Of a stretch of 64,000 bases of DNA, positions 1 to 9,148 are shown piece after piece (the stretch's first letter is position 1; each line of letters starts with the position of its first letter). The translations under genes were made by a program, and so were the position numbers. The notes under the pieces are model-generated. The model saw nothing but the letters and a program-made list of their open reading frames with translations. It was not told the origin of the DNA and made no database searches. Source of the DNA: Rhizobium lusitanum (GTDB taxonomy: Bacteria; Pseudomonadota; Alphaproteobacteria; Rhizobiales; Rhizobiaceae); assembly GCF_014189535.1 (NCBI RefSeq), contig NZ_CP050308.1:1302001-1366000 (forward strand), given 5' to 3'.

Positions 1-1
1 G

Positions 2-304
2 GACAAGCTCAAGGACGCGAAGTTCAAGGCCGACATGGTCAAGTTCGTCCGCGCTTCGCTGAAGGGCTGGAAATACGCCGTAGCGCATCCGGATGAAGCC
101 GCCGAAATCGTCATGGACAATGGCGGCCAGGACGAAAACCACCAGAAGCGCATGATGGGCGAAGTCGCAAAGCTGATCGGCAGCGGCAAGCTCGACACCA
201 AGCTCTATGAGCGCACCGTCGAAGCCCTGCTCGACCAGAAGATCATCAACAAGAAGCCAACCGGCGCTTACACACACGAAATCACTGACGCCGCGCTGAA
301 ATAG
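2..304 (+). CDS. NMT1/SsuA-type ABC transporter substrate-binding protein, C-terminal part only
   Basis: The reading frame is open from the window edge and ends at TAG 302-304, leaving about 100 C-terminal residues. The helical, Lys-rich tail with 'VRASLKGWKYAVAHPDEAAE' is typical of the last lobe of NMT1/THI5-like periplasmic binding proteins, where the words 'GW..A..HPDEA' recur. Such proteins bind sulfonates, taurine, thiamine precursors or pyrimidines and feed a TauABC-like importer. The ligand cannot be told from this fragment. The rest of the gene lies outside the window, and a strong terminator follows directly, so this is the last gene of its transcript. The family call is fairly secure; the substrate is unknown. 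Confidence 0.75.
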   Translation, partial: DKLKDAKFKADMVKFVRASLKGWKYAVAHPDEAAEIVMDNGGQDENHQKRMMGEVAKLIGSGKLDTKLYERTVEALLDQKIINKKPTGAYTHEITDAALK

Positions 305-325
305 TTCCGGCATCCCCAAATTGAC

Positions 326-361
326 AGAACGCGCGAGGTCCATCCCTCGCGCGTTCTTTTC
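326..361 (+). terminator. Rho-independent terminator after the binding-protein gene
   Basis: A perfect 12-bp stem (326-337 with 346-357) has an 8-base loop and is followed by TTTT. It lies 22 bases after the stop codon. Confidence 0.85.
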
Positions 362-702
362 ATTTTGTAACAACCACCACAAAAAGCTGGCTTTATTCTC
401 GCGCTTGCATGAAAAGCCAGGCATCGATCAAGTATCTGAATGCGAACATCACATTGCCGTGATTGATTCATAGCGTTGCCCACTCTAGAATTACCCTGCG
501 ACAGGAATGATTTTCTCGTAATCTTGCGGGATTTGGAAATCGCTCCCATTTAATGGGACGAGTTGAGGATGAGGGACCTTCTGGCATGACAGACGGATGT
601 TGATCCGCCGGACGAAGCCGGCCCGCATGTATAGATCCCCCGTGTTCGCGACGGAAACAGCGAAATCCCCTTTACCCAAAATGCCGAACTGGAACCGGAC
701 GC
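362..702. other. Intergenic region upstream of the RND operon
   Basis: About 340 bases with no convincing gene. The short minus-strand frames here have no recognisable product and no good ribosome site. It presumably holds the promoter of the RND efflux operon, but I see no clear operator or adjacent regulator gene. Confidence 0.4.
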
Positions 703-1893
703 ATGGCCCTCACGCCGCATAGATTTCTGAGCACGACCACAATCCTGCTTGCCCTGCTATCGGCACCTGTGGCCTTCGCCGAAGAGCCTGCCGTGACCGC
801 CCCGAAACAGAACCTGCCGGCCATCGTCGTCACGCAGGCGCAAACGCGAAAGCTGGTCGACAAGGTGGTCGCCACCGGCACGGTGAAAGCCGTGGAAGAG
901 GTCTATATCCAGCCGCAGGTGGATGGTCTGTCGGTCCGATCGCTCAACGCCGATGTCGGCGACAAGGTTGAGGCGGACGGCACGCTCGCCACGCTGAACG
1001 ATGACGCGTTGATCCTGCAGAAGAGCCAGATGGCAGCGACGAAAGCCAAGGGGCAGGCAACGCTTGCACAGTTGCGCGCGCAGCTCACCGAAGCTCACGC
1101 CAACGCCGAAGAGTCGGAATTGCAGCGCCTGCGCGCCGTCTCCATGGGCGCCAAGGGCACCGTCTCGACGTCCTCAGTCGAGCAGGCAAACGCGACGGCG
1201 GCCGCCAACAAGGCGCGCGTAGCCTCGGCCGAACAGGCCATCGCCGTTGCCGAAGCCGATCTCAAGGTTACCGACAGCCAGATCGCCGATGCCGATCTGA
1301 AACTCGCCCGCACCGGCATCAAGACCCCTGTGGCCGGCACCGTCGCCTCCCGCAACGCTCGCGTCGGCGCCATCGCCAACGGTAGCAGCGACCCACTGTT
1401 CACCATCATCCGCGACAGCAAGCTCGAGCTTGTGGTCGACGTTTCCGAAAGCGACATCACCAAGATCAATATCGGCCAGAAGGCGTTGATTTCGCTTTCC
1501 GGCAACCGCGAGAAGCTTTCGGGCTCGGTACGTCTGGTTTCCCCGGTCGTCGATGCGGTGACCCGCCTCGGCGCGGTTCACATTTCCATCGATGATGGCG
1601 ACAAGGCTCGCGCCGGCATGTACGGCAGCGCCGAGATCGTCATCCGCGAGACCCAGGGCGTCGCCCTGCCTTTGACCGCCGTCAACAGCGACGAGAATGG
1701 CTCCTCCGCCCGCAAGGTCGAGAGCGGCGTGGTCAAGTTCGTCAATGTCGAAACCGGCATCCAGGACGGCGCCTATGTCGAGATCGTCAAGGGCCTGCAG
1801 GATGGCGAGGAAGTCGTGGCCAAGGCCGGCGCCTATGTCCGCGATGGCGACCATATCACGCCCGTCAAACAAGCGCCGCAAGCGTCCAACTGA
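703..1893 (+). CDS. RND efflux periplasmic adaptor (membrane fusion protein)
   Basis: A 396-residue periplasmic adaptor of the HlyD/AcrA type that would link the inner-membrane RND pump encoded next to an outer-membrane channel. It starts with a hydrophobic signal segment (about residues 9-26, ending AFA). Next comes a lipoyl half-motif ('ATGTVKAVEEVYIQPQVDG'), a long Ala/Glu-rich alpha-helical hairpin (about 105-200), the second lipoyl half ('TGIKTPVAGTVASRNARVG') and a beta-barrel domain. No lipobox Cys is seen, so it is probably anchored by an uncleaved or cleaved Sec signal. The permease starts 14 bases downstream, so the two are co-transcribed. No outer-membrane factor or regulator gene is adjacent. 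The substrate is unknown. Confidence 0.9.
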   Translation: MALTPHRFLSTTTILLALLSAPVAFAEEPAVTAPKQNLPAIVVTQAQTRKLVDKVVATGTVKAVEEVYIQPQVDGLSVRSLNADVGDKVEADGTLATLNDDALILQKSQMAATKAKGQATLAQLRAQLTEAHANAEESELQRLRAVSMGAKGTVSTSSVEQANATAAANKARVASAEQAIAVAEADLKVTDSQIADADLKLARTGIKTPVAGTVASRNARVGAIANGSSDPLFTIIRDSKLELVVDVSESDITKINIGQKALISLSGNREKLSGSVRLVSPVVDAVTRLGAVHISIDDGDKARAGMYGSAEIVIRETQGVALPLTAVNSDENGSSARKVESGVVKFVNVETGIQDGAYVEIVKGLQDGEEVVAKAGAYVRDGDHITPVKQAPQASN

Positions 1894-1907
1894 GCGAGAA
1901 CGGCAAG

Positions 1908-4900
1908 ATGAACTTTTCCGCCTGGTCCATCCGAAATCCCGTCGCGCCGCTCCTGGGCTTTTTCCTGCTGATGGTGGTAGGAGCACACGCCTTCTTCAAT
2001 CTGCCGATTACCCGTTTCCCGAATATCGACGTGCCGGTCGTCAACGTGACCGTGACGCAGAGCGGCGCATCGCCCGCCGAACTTGAAATGCAGGTGACGA
2101 AGGAGATCGAAGACGCCGTCGCCAGCATCAACGGCATCGACGAGATTCAATCGACCGTCACAGACGGCCAGTCGCAGACCGTCGTGGTTTTCCGCCTCGA
2201 AGTGCCAACGCCACAGGCCGTTCAGGATACGAAGGACGCGATCGACCGCATTCGCGGCAACCTGCCGTCCACCATCGACGAACCGATCGTCTCCAAGGTC
2301 GACGTAGAGGGACAGGCGATCCAGAGCTTCGCCGTATCCTCGCCGAACATGACGCTCGAGGAAATGTCCTGGTTCGTTGACGATGTCGTGAAGCGCGCCC
2401 TGCAGGGCCAGTCCGGCATCGGCCGCGTCGATCGCTACGGCGGCGCCGACCGCGAAGTACGCATCGAGCTCGATCCGAACAAGCTGAATGCCTATGGCAT
2501 AACCGCGCTTTCGGTCAGCCAGCAACTGCGCGGCACCAATATTGATCTCGGCTCCGGCCGCGGCCAGGTAGCGGGCAGCGAACAGGCGATCCGCGTCCTT
2601 GGCGACGCCCGCGAGGTCGCCCAGCTTGCCGACACCACGATCGCCCTGACCAACGGCCGCTTCGTCAAGCTCTCCGCTCTCGGTGTCATCAAGGACACCT
2701 ATCAGGAGCCGAAGTCCTTCTCGCGCTTCAACAGCGCGCCCGTCGTCACCTTCGGTGTATTCCGCGCCAAGGGCGCTAGCGAAGTGACCGTCGCCAAGAC
2801 CGTGGGCGACACGCTGAACAAGGTGCGCGCAGAAAACCCGAATGTCTCCATCGAGCTGATCGACGACTCCGTCTACTATACCTACGGCAACTATGAAGCC
2901 GCCATGCACACGCTGCTTGAAGGCGCGCTGCTGGCCATCATCGTCGTCTTCCTGTTCCTCAAGAACTGGCGAGCGACACTGATCTCGGCCGTGGCACTGC
3001 CGCTCTCGGCGATCCCGACCTTCTGGGTCATGAACCAGATCGGCTTTTCGCTGAACCTCGTCAGCTTCCTGGCGCTGACGCTCGCGACCGGTATCCTCGT
3101 CGACGACGCCATCGTCGAGATCGAGAACATCGCCCGCCATATCAAGATGGGCAAGACGCCGTATCGCGCCGCGATCGAAGCTGCTGACGAGATCGGCCTC
3201 GCCGTCATCGCCACCACCTTCACCATCATCGCCGTCTTCGTTCCGGTCTCCTTCATGCCGGGCATTCCCGGCCAGTATTTCATCCAGTTCGGCCTGACGG
3301 TCGCCTTCTCGGTGTTCTTCTCGCTACTTGTCGCGCGACTGATCACGCCGATGATGGCCGCCTATCTGATGCGCCCAGAAGACGCGGTTGACGACCATCA
3401 CGACAATGACGGCCGGTTCATGCGTGGCTATAGCTGGCTGGTTCGGCTGACGACGAGGAAATGGTATACGCGCTACCCGACCCTCCTCGCGGCCTTCGCA
3501 TTCTCCATCGCCTCCGTCTTCGCTCTAATCATGTACGTGCCCGGCAGCTTCATCCCCCCTGAAGATGCTTCCCGTATCGTGCTGTCGGCAGAGCTGCCGC
3601 CCAATGCCCGGCTCGACGACACCGAGCACGCGACCAATGAAATTTACAAACGCGTCAAGGACATCAAGGGCGTTGAAAGCGTCTTTGTCCTCGGCGGCGC
3701 CTCGCCCAAGGGCGATCTGGAACTGCGCCGCGCAACGATTACGCTGACGCTCGGAAAGCTCGACCAGTCGCTCGTCAAGAAGCTGGTCAACGATGTGCTC
3801 GGCTCCTTGCCGGTCATCGGCCCCTACCTGCCGAAAGTGACCGTTCATGGCCGCGAGCGCCCGCAATGGGATATAGAAAAGGAAGTCTTCGCCAAGCTGC
3901 GTTCGCTTCCCGACGTCCGTATCACCAAGCTCAACGACCGCGGGGAACGCGATCTGGCCTACAACTTCCTCTCCCGCAACGAGAAGGATCTGAACCAGGC
4001 CGTCGGCATTCTCGAAGCCAGGCTGCGCAGCGATCCGGCGCTTGCCAATGTCAGCGCCGACGGCGCCCTGCCCCGGCCGGAGCTGCAGATCTATCCGCGC
4101 AAGGACGAGGCCGCTCGCCTCGGCATCACGCCGCAGATGATTTCCGATACGGTGCGCGTCGCAACCATCGGCGATATCGACGCCTCGCTCGCCAAGATCT
4201 CGCTTGATGACCGCCAGATCCCGATCCGCGTGCAGGCCTCGCTCGGCCTGCGCCGCGACCTCGCCTCGATCCGGGCATTGCGCATCAAGACCGCCACTGG
4301 CGCCACGGTGCCAATGTCGAGCGTGGCCGATATCGACTATTCGGAAGGTCTGTCATCGATCAAGCGCAACAACCGCTATCGCGTCGTCGCGATCGGCGCG
4401 GACCTGCCGCAAGGCGTGGCGCTGGATACCGCTTCGAGCCACTTCCTCGACATCGTCAAGAATGCTCAGATTCCGACCAGCGTCCATCTGGCGGAAAGCG
4501 GTGATACCAAGATCCAGAAGGAGATGCAGACAAGCTTCGGCAACGCCATGCTCATGGGCCTGTTGCTGGTGCTGACGGTGTTGATCCTGCTGTTCAAGGA
4601 TGTGATCCAGCCGTTCACGATCCTGCTGTCGCTGCCTCTGGCGATCGGCGGCGTGGCGCTGGCGCTGATCATGACCGGCAATGCCCTGTCGATGCCCGTT
4701 ATGATCGGCATTCTGATGCTGATGGGCATCGTTACCAAGAACGCCATTCTGCTGGTCGATTTCGCCATCGAGATGATGCACCACGGCATGCCGAGGCTGG
4801 AGGCCGTGGTCGAGGCCGGCCGCAAGCGTGCCCGACCGATCATCATGACCTCGATCGCCATGTCCGCCGGCATGTTGCCATCCGCGCTCGGCGTCGGCGA

Positions 4901-5237
4901 AGGCGGTTCGTTCCGCGCGCCGATGGCAATCGCGGTGATCGGCGGCATCATCGTCTCCACCGTGCTCAGCCTTGTAGTCGTGCCGTCCTTCTTCCTGATC
5001 ATGGACGATCTGTCGCGCCTGCTGGCCTGGCTCTTTGGCCGTCTCGTCGGCAAGAGGGATACGGACGACGAGGTTCTGACCAAGGAAAGCCTGGCCGTCG
5101 CCGTCAACGAGAACCGCAAATCGCTGACCTTGTTGGAAGAGCGCCTCGATGCCGTGGAGCACAAGGACGCGCCACAACATGGCAGCACATCGGCAAGGAC
5201 GAATATCCTGAAGCTGCCACCCTTCGCCGCCGAATAG
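1908..5237 (+). CDS. RND multidrug-type efflux permease
   Basis: A 1109-residue inner-membrane proton-driven pump of the HAE1/AcrB family, at the upper end of the family length. It has an N-terminal TM1 ('PVAPLLGFFLLMVVGAHAFF'), two large periplasmic loops and two blocks of TM helices (about 340-500 and 870-1040). The proton-relay acidic pair is visible in TM4 as 'TGILVDDAIVEIENI'. The second half repeats the first ('LMGIVTKNAILLVDF'). The C-terminal 60 residues are a hydrophilic, charged tail. It follows the adaptor by 14 bases. It could export drugs, flavonoids or other plant compounds, but the sequence does not say which. Confidence 0.93.
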   Translation: MNFSAWSIRNPVAPLLGFFLLMVVGAHAFFNLPITRFPNIDVPVVNVTVTQSGASPAELEMQVTKEIEDAVASINGIDEIQSTVTDGQSQTVVVFRLEVPTPQAVQDTKDAIDRIRGNLPSTIDEPIVSKVDVEGQAIQSFAVSSPNMTLEEMSWFVDDVVKRALQGQSGIGRVDRYGGADREVRIELDPNKLNAYGITALSVSQQLRGTNIDLGSGRGQVAGSEQAIRVLGDAREVAQLADTTIALTNGRFVKLSALGVIKDTYQEPKSFSRFNSAPVVTFGVFRAKGASEVTVAKTVGDTLNKVRAENPNVSIELIDDSVYYTYGNYEAAMHTLLEGALLAIIVVFLFLKNWRATLISAVALPLSAIPTFWVMNQIGFSLNLVSFLALTLATGILVDDAIVEIENIARHIKMGKTPYRAAIEAADEIGLAVIATTFTIIAVFVPVSFMPGIPGQYFIQFGLTVAFSVFFSLLVARLITPMMAAYLMRPEDAVDDHHDNDGRFMRGYSWLVRLTTRKWYTRYPTLLAAFAFSIASVFALIMYVPGSFIPPEDASRIVLSAELPPNARLDDTEHATNEIYKRVKDIKGVESVFVLGGASPKGDLELRRATITLTLGKLDQSLVKKLVNDVLGSLPVIGPYLPKVTVHGRERPQWDIEKEVFAKLRSLPDVRITKLNDRGERDLAYNFLSRNEKDLNQAVGILEARLRSDPALANVSADGALPRPELQIYPRKDEAARLGITPQMISDTVRVATIGDIDASLAKISLDDRQIPIRVQASLGLRRDLASIRALRIKTATGATVPMSSVADIDYSEGLSSIKRNNRYRVVAIGADLPQGVALDTASSHFLDIVKNAQIPTSVHLAESGDTKIQKEMQTSFGNAMLMGLLLVLTVLILLFKDVIQPFTILLSLPLAIGGVALALIMTGNALSMPVMIGILMLMGIVTKNAILLVDFAIEMMHHGMPRLEAVVEAGRKRARPIIMTSIAMSAGMLPSALGVGEGGSFRAPMAIAVIGGIIVSTVLSLVVVPSFFLIMDDLSRLLAWLFGRLVGKRDTDDEVLTKESLAVAVNENRKSLTLLEERLDAVEHKDAPQHGSTSARTNILKLPPFAAE

Positions 5238-5267
5238 CGGCCGGCTGAGGGTAGAAATAACAGGTGG

Positions 5268-5297
5268 CAGGGCGGTTTAAAGACCGCCCTGTTCCTT
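5268..5297 (+). terminator. Hairpin downstream of the RND operon, overlapping the end of ureG
   Basis: A perfect 9-bp stem (5268-5276 with 5283-5291) has loop TTAAAG and is followed by the weakly U-rich GTTCCTT. It lies where the plus-strand RND operon meets the minus-strand urease operon and partly overlaps the ureG stop. It may terminate the RND transcript; the tail is poor. Confidence 0.4.
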
Positions 5298-5894
5298 CAG
5301 GAAGTCGACGATCGTTCCGACGCCCTCTCCGCGCTTCATGTCGGAAAAGACAAAAGGACGGGCCTGGCGCATCCGGGTCGCATCGCGGTCCATGACCTCG
5401 AGATCGACGTCGACGAAGGGCGCAAGATCCTTCTTGTTGATGACAAGAAGGTCGGATTTGGTAATCCCCGGACCGCCCTTGCGCGGAATCTCTTCACCCT
5501 GGCAGACTGAGATCACATAGATGGTGATGTCGGCAAGATCCGGCGAAAACGTCGCCGCCAGATTGTCGCCGCCGGATTCGATGAAGACAACGTCGAGATC
5601 GGGAAGCCGCTCGTTGAGCCCGGCGATAGCCTGCAGGTTGATCGTCGCATCCTCGCGAATGGCAGTATGCGGGCAGCCGCCCGTTTCGACGCCGACGATA
5701 CGGTCCGAGGTCAGCGCCTGCATGCGCACCAGCGCCTCGGCATCCTCGGTTGTGTAGATGTCGTTGGTGACGACGGCGACGGAATAATCATCGCGCATCG
5801 CCTTGCACAGCTTCTCCGTCAGTGCCGTCTTGCCCGAACCGACAGGCCCGCCGATCCCGACGCGCAGAGGTCCATTTCTCGATTTCATGCTCAA
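5277..5894 (-). CDS. ureG: Urease accessory GTPase UreG
   Basis: A 205-residue SIMIBI-class GTPase that supplies energy for nickel insertion into apo-urease as part of the UreD-UreF-UreG complex in the cytoplasm. The P-loop '[11 protein letters not shown]' is near residue 17. The Cys-Pro-His nickel site appears as '[11 protein letters not shown]', followed by the family hallmark '[13 protein letters not shown]' and the guanine-specificity motif 'NKKDL'. Length is normal. It is the last gene of the urease cluster and lies 100 bases after ureF, a wider gap than elsewhere in the operon. Confidence 0.98.
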   Translation of the reverse strand: MSMKSRNGPLRVGIGGPVGSGKTALTEKLCKAMRDDYSVAVVTNDIYTTEDAEALVRMQALTSDRIVGVETGGCPHTAIREDATINLQAIAGLNERLPDLDVVFIESGGDNLAATFSPDLADITIYVISVCQGEEIPRKGGPGITKSDLLVINKKDLAPFVDVDLEVMDRDATRMRQARPFVFSDMKRGEGVGTIVDFLKEQGGL

Positions 5895-5994
5895 AACTCC
5901 AATGAAAAATCAGGATAGCGAAGCGCGGTCCTGCCGCACAGCGGCGAATGACGTAGGAATGGCTCCGAGTATAACATTTCGCCGCGCCGTTTCC

Positions 5995-6681
5995 TCATGA
6001 ACGAAAGAGGCGCGTGCCCTGCGTTTCATGACGAAGGCTTACAATATCGGCCTGAACCGTCGCGGCGCCGAGATCATCAAGGCTCGACCGCGCGGCCCGT
6101 TTCGCCGTGTCGGCGACGATAGTCTCCAGCGCCGCCAGGATCGCCACGCCGTCCTTCTGTCCGCTCACGCCGAGCCGAATGCCCGCCGACATCATCTGCG
6201 ACGCCAGCCCATGCAGGAAGGCGGCGAGCGCCTGCTCACCGGATATCCCGTGCGCGCGGGCGACGGCGCCGACGGCGACGGGATAGGCTGTCTTCGCGGG
6301 CAATATTGAAAAGACCGGATGCGGCCAGGCAACGGCTGCGGAAAGGAAGGCTTCGCCGAGCAGCATGGTTTCTTGGTGCCGCTCCTTCGAACCGGCCAGC
6401 GCCTCGGCGAGCTCGGTCACCTCGGCCAACCGCGCCGCATCCTCGCCCGCGCCATGTGCCTCGGCAAGCAGGACGGCATCGTTCCAGGCGGAACCATGGC
6501 GGATCAACGCCGTGATCCAATCCTTCAGACTTGCCGCGTCCCGCACCAGGCCGTCATGCACGGCGCGCTCAAGGCCGCCGGAATAGGCAAAGGAGCCGAC
6601 GGGGAAAGCCGGAGACAGCCAAGCCATCAGCCGCAAGAGCGCTTGTAGATCGTGGTCGCCTGTCACTGGAGCCTCGGTCAT
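5995..6681 (-). CDS. ureF: Urease accessory protein UreF
   Basis: A 228-residue all-helical chaperone that binds UreD on apo-urease and regulates the UreG GTPase during nickel-site assembly. The family start '[20 protein letters not shown]' (about residues 15-34) is clear, as is the conserved C-terminal Arg-rich helix. Length is normal. The gene begins 6 bases after ureE, so the two are almost certainly translated from one message. Confidence 0.96.
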   Translation of the reverse strand: MTEAPVTGDHDLQALLRLMAWLSPAFPVGSFAYSGGLERAVHDGLVRDAASLKDWITALIRHGSAWNDAVLLAEAHGAGEDAARLAEVTELAEALAGSKERHQETMLLGEAFLSAAVAWPHPVFSILPAKTAYPVAVGAVARAHGISGEQALAAFLHGLASQMMSAGIRLGVSGQKDGVAILAALETIVADTAKRAARSSLDDLGAATVQADIVSLRHETQGTRLFRS

Positions 6682-6687
6682 CGACGC

Positions 6688-7185
6688 TCAGTCGTGCGAA
6701 TGGTCATGATGATCGTGACCATGCCCATGGTCGTGACCGTGCGAATGACCGCCATGCGCATGATAGGCACCGCGTGCCGGCTGGAAGGGCTCGCTGACCT
6801 CCGTCACGGTCGCGCCGAGGCCCTCGAGCATGGAGCGGATGACGTGGTCGCGCAGGATGAGGATGCGTTCGTCCTCGATCTGCGCCGGGAGGTGCCGGTT
6901 GCCAAGATGCCAGGCAAGCTCAATCAAATGCAGACGGTTCCGCGGCTTGATCTCGAACAGCTTTTCCGCGGCGGCAACGATCTCGATGAGTTCGCCATCA
7001 TCGCGCACCAGCAGATCGCCATTGGCGAACAGAACCGCCTCCTTGAGATCCAGCATGACCATCTCGCCGTTTTCGAGATGCAGCAGCTTGCGGCGCAGAT
7101 GCCTAAGATCATGCGGCAGCTCGACGCGATCGATCGGATTGGAGGAAGGGGTGCCGGCCGGCAAATAAGAAGTGACGCGTTGCAT
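6688..7185 (-). CDS. ureE: Urease accessory nickel-binding protein UreE
   Basis: A 165-residue cytoplasmic nickel metallochaperone that delivers Ni to the UreG-containing complex. It has the N-terminal peptide-binding domain, the central metal-binding domain with '[11 protein letters not shown]', and a very His-rich tail (about residues 139-165, repeated HGH/HDH units) typical of nickel-storing UreE variants. It is followed within 6 bases by ureF. Upstream lies a diguanylate cyclase gene rather than ureC, so ureEFG could be expressed partly separately from the structural genes. Confidence 0.97.
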   Translation of the reverse strand: MQRVTSYLPAGTPSSNPIDRVELPHDLRHLRRKLLHLENGEMVMLDLKEAVLFANGDLLVRDDGELIEIVAAAEKLFEIKPRNRLHLIELAWHLGNRHLPAQIEDERILILRDHVIRSMLEGLGATVTEVSEPFQPARGAYHAHGGHSHGHDHGHGHDHHDHSHD

Positions 7186-7264
7186 GACATATCCAATTCA
7201 AAGCTTTGTCAGACCATGCAAAATAGTCGCTTTCCGCGCAAGGACCAATGCCGGTTTCGCAGAC

Positions 7265-8125
7265 CTATATCCCGTTGCCGTATCGATATTGCTCGACATG
7301 ACCCGGCGTCGCCCCCCGCTCTTCGCCTGTCGAACAGCGATGCCAGGCATGATTCATCCATTCGCTCTCATGGACGATACGATTGCGGCCGAGCGCCTTG
7401 GCGAGATAGAGCGCCTTGTCAGCGGCGGCATAGGTAGCCTCTTTCTTGCGCGGTCCCCAAATGTCGGCGACCCCCGCCGAAATAGTGATCTTCACCGCAC
7501 CGCCTTCAACGGCGATGGCGTGATCGGCGATCAGCGCCTTCACGTCCTCGATGCGGGCGATACGCTCAGCCATGTCGCAGCCATGGACGATGACGCCGAA
7601 CTCTTCGCCGCCCAGACGCGCAACCACATCACCGCCCTCGAAAGTGCTGGAAAAGATCTGCGACACTGCGACGATAACCGCATCTCCCGAGGCGTGCCCA
7701 TAGCGATCGTTGATCGTCTTGAACCGGTCGACATCGAAGATCACCAGCGAGGCATTATCCTGGACCGCGTCCATGGCCTCGGTAAAGGCGCGACGGTTCA
7801 ACAGGCCGGACAGCATGTCGGTGCGGCTCAGCCGTTCAAATTCGGCGTTGGAGAGGGCAAGCTTGTGAATAGCATGGCCGGCCAGCAACGCCAGCGCGGC
7901 GGAAACAATGCCGCCGACCAACGATGCAAGGAGAATGCAGAGACGGATGGCATCCAGCATCGGCAGCGGTAACAAACCAAACCACTGTACGATCGGCAGC
8001 ATCACGAGAATGATGGCGACGGACAGAACGATGGCGGTGCAACTCATCTTCAGCGCGAAAAAGTATATCGTGCGGCGGCGCTGAAAATCACCCAGCTCGG
8101 CCCGCAGCGAAATCCATTGTTTCAT
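7265..8125 (-). CDS. Membrane-anchored GGDEF diguanylate cyclase
   Basis: A 286-residue protein predicted to make cyclic di-GMP from two GTP. Two TM helices (about 25-47 and 58-84) are followed by a single GGDEF domain with active-site motif GGEEF at residues 172-176 and conserved 'DVDRFKTINDRYGH'. The inhibitory I-site RxxD is absent: the position reads EGGD, so product inhibition at the usual site is unlikely. There is no separate sensor domain. I chose ATG 8125 because GAGGAAGG is 8 bases upstream; a GTG at 8134 is too close to that site. It sits in the urease cluster, same strand, with 79 bases to ureE and a 340-base gap upstream, so it likely has its own promoter. Confidence 0.9.
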   Translation of the reverse strand: MKQWISLRAELGDFQRRRTIYFFALKMSCTAIVLSVAIILVMLPIVQWFGLLPLPMLDAIRLCILLASLVGGIVSAALALLAGHAIHKLALSNAEFERLSRTDMLSGLLNRRAFTEAMDAVQDNASLVIFDVDRFKTINDRYGHASGDAVIVAVSQIFSSTFEGGDVVARLGGEEFGVIVHGCDMAERIARIEDVKALIADHAIAVEGGAVKITISAGVADIWGPRKKEATYAAADKALYLAKALGRNRIVHESEWMNHAWHRCSTGEERGATPGHVEQYRYGNGI

Positions 8126-8465
8126 GCGACTCACCTTCCTCAGCCCACCGTGCCCATGAGGTGAGATAGGCGTGAAGGCTCTTCGATGCCTTTAATGGAA
8201 TGATTAAAATGCGTGGCATTTTCCAACATGTGAACGATTAGAAATAACCACCGGGGTCATATCCCGCACCAAGCGAAACACCGGCTCAGGTGCCTGCTCA
8301 TGCAAGCCTCTGATAATGCTGTAGTAGTTCGATTAGCTTACGGAAAACCCCTGAAATCCTAGGGATGTCGAGACCGTCAGTCGATAAAACGTGGCGGGAG
8401 CAGCAGAAAACTGGGCATAAAAATAGGGCGACAGCTTGTGAGCGCGCTCGTCGATTAGAGGCTAC
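8126..8465. other. Intergenic region upstream of the diguanylate cyclase
   Basis: About 340 bases without a supportable gene. It lies between the DUF2459 gene and the GGDEF gene on the minus strand and probably carries the cyclase promoter. I see no convincing terminator or repeat. Confidence 0.4.
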
Positions 8466-9140
8466 TTAATTGTAAAGAGCGAGCGACAGCTTCAATGTCT
8501 CCGGAACAGGGTTCCACAGGCCTGTTCTGATCCCGGCTGTTCGCAAGGCGGCCGCCGTCCAGGTGTTGTAGCCGAACAGCGCATTGAAATAACCCTTCGC
8601 CTCAAAGAAACGATCGGTAATACCATAGGCTGCATCGGCGATGGGCGTGACCTCGCCGTTTTGCTCCTCGAAACTCCCTGCGATGAAACCCAGCAAGGCC
8701 GTGAACTCACCAGAGCTGACGTCAAATGCCTGAACGCCCGGATGCTGCTCGGGAATATGCGCCGCGACATCGACGTGCAGCACTGAGCTGTCCAGCGTTA
8801 GCGCCCGAAACACCGGCATCGGCTTCAGGTCGGCCCAGCGTGGCGTTTCCAGATAAAAGGCACGGCCGCCCCAGCCGAAAATCAGCCATTCCGCATCGGA
8901 CGCCGTCAAGGGAATGCCGGCGTTTCCGAGAAAGGAAAACGCCGCCCGGGTCTCGTCATTGAGCGGCACCGCGATGTCGGTATGGATCGGGTTGGAGAGC
9001 ACGAGAATACGCCGCGAGCCTGCGGCGTCCAAAGCGGCTTCGCCCGGCGCAAACAACGGCCTGGGAATGAAAGTTCCGCCCGCCACGGCCAGCACAGCCA
9101 ACAGCACCAGACGAAACAGCCAGCAGATGGCTCCTCCCAT
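8466..9140 (-). CDS. DUF2459/TIGR02117 family protein, urease-cluster associated
   Basis: A 224-residue protein of the family known only as DUF2459 or 'conserved hypothetical urease-associated' TIGR02117. It has an N-terminal hydrophobic segment (residues 4-23), so it is probably anchored in or exported across the inner membrane. The recognisable family words are 'ILVLSNPIHTDIAVPL', 'WLIFGWGGRAFYLETPRW' and the C-terminal 'FNALFGYNTWTAAALRTAG'. The conserved His, Trp-Gly-Gly and Asn-Thr-Trp residues suggest an enzyme-like fold, but no activity is established that I can cite. It starts 8 bases after ureC, so it is in the urease operon. Confidence 0.85.
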   Translation of the reverse strand: MGGAICWLFRLVLLAVLAVAGGTFIPRPLFAPGEAALDAAGSRRILVLSNPIHTDIAVPLNDETRAAFSFLGNAGIPLTASDAEWLIFGWGGRAFYLETPRWADLKPMPVFRALTLDSSVLHVDVAAHIPEQHPGVQAFDVSSGEFTALLGFIAGSFEEQNGEVTPIADAAYGITDRFFEAKGYFNALFGYNTWTAAALRTAGIRTGLWNPVPETLKLSLALYN

Positions 9141-9148
9141 CAGCCCCT

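Noticed and set aside
1833..3140. Long minus-strand open frame opposite the RND permease
   Set aside because: It is antisense to a strongly conserved gene; its composition is a mirror of GC-rich codon bias and there is no family signal.
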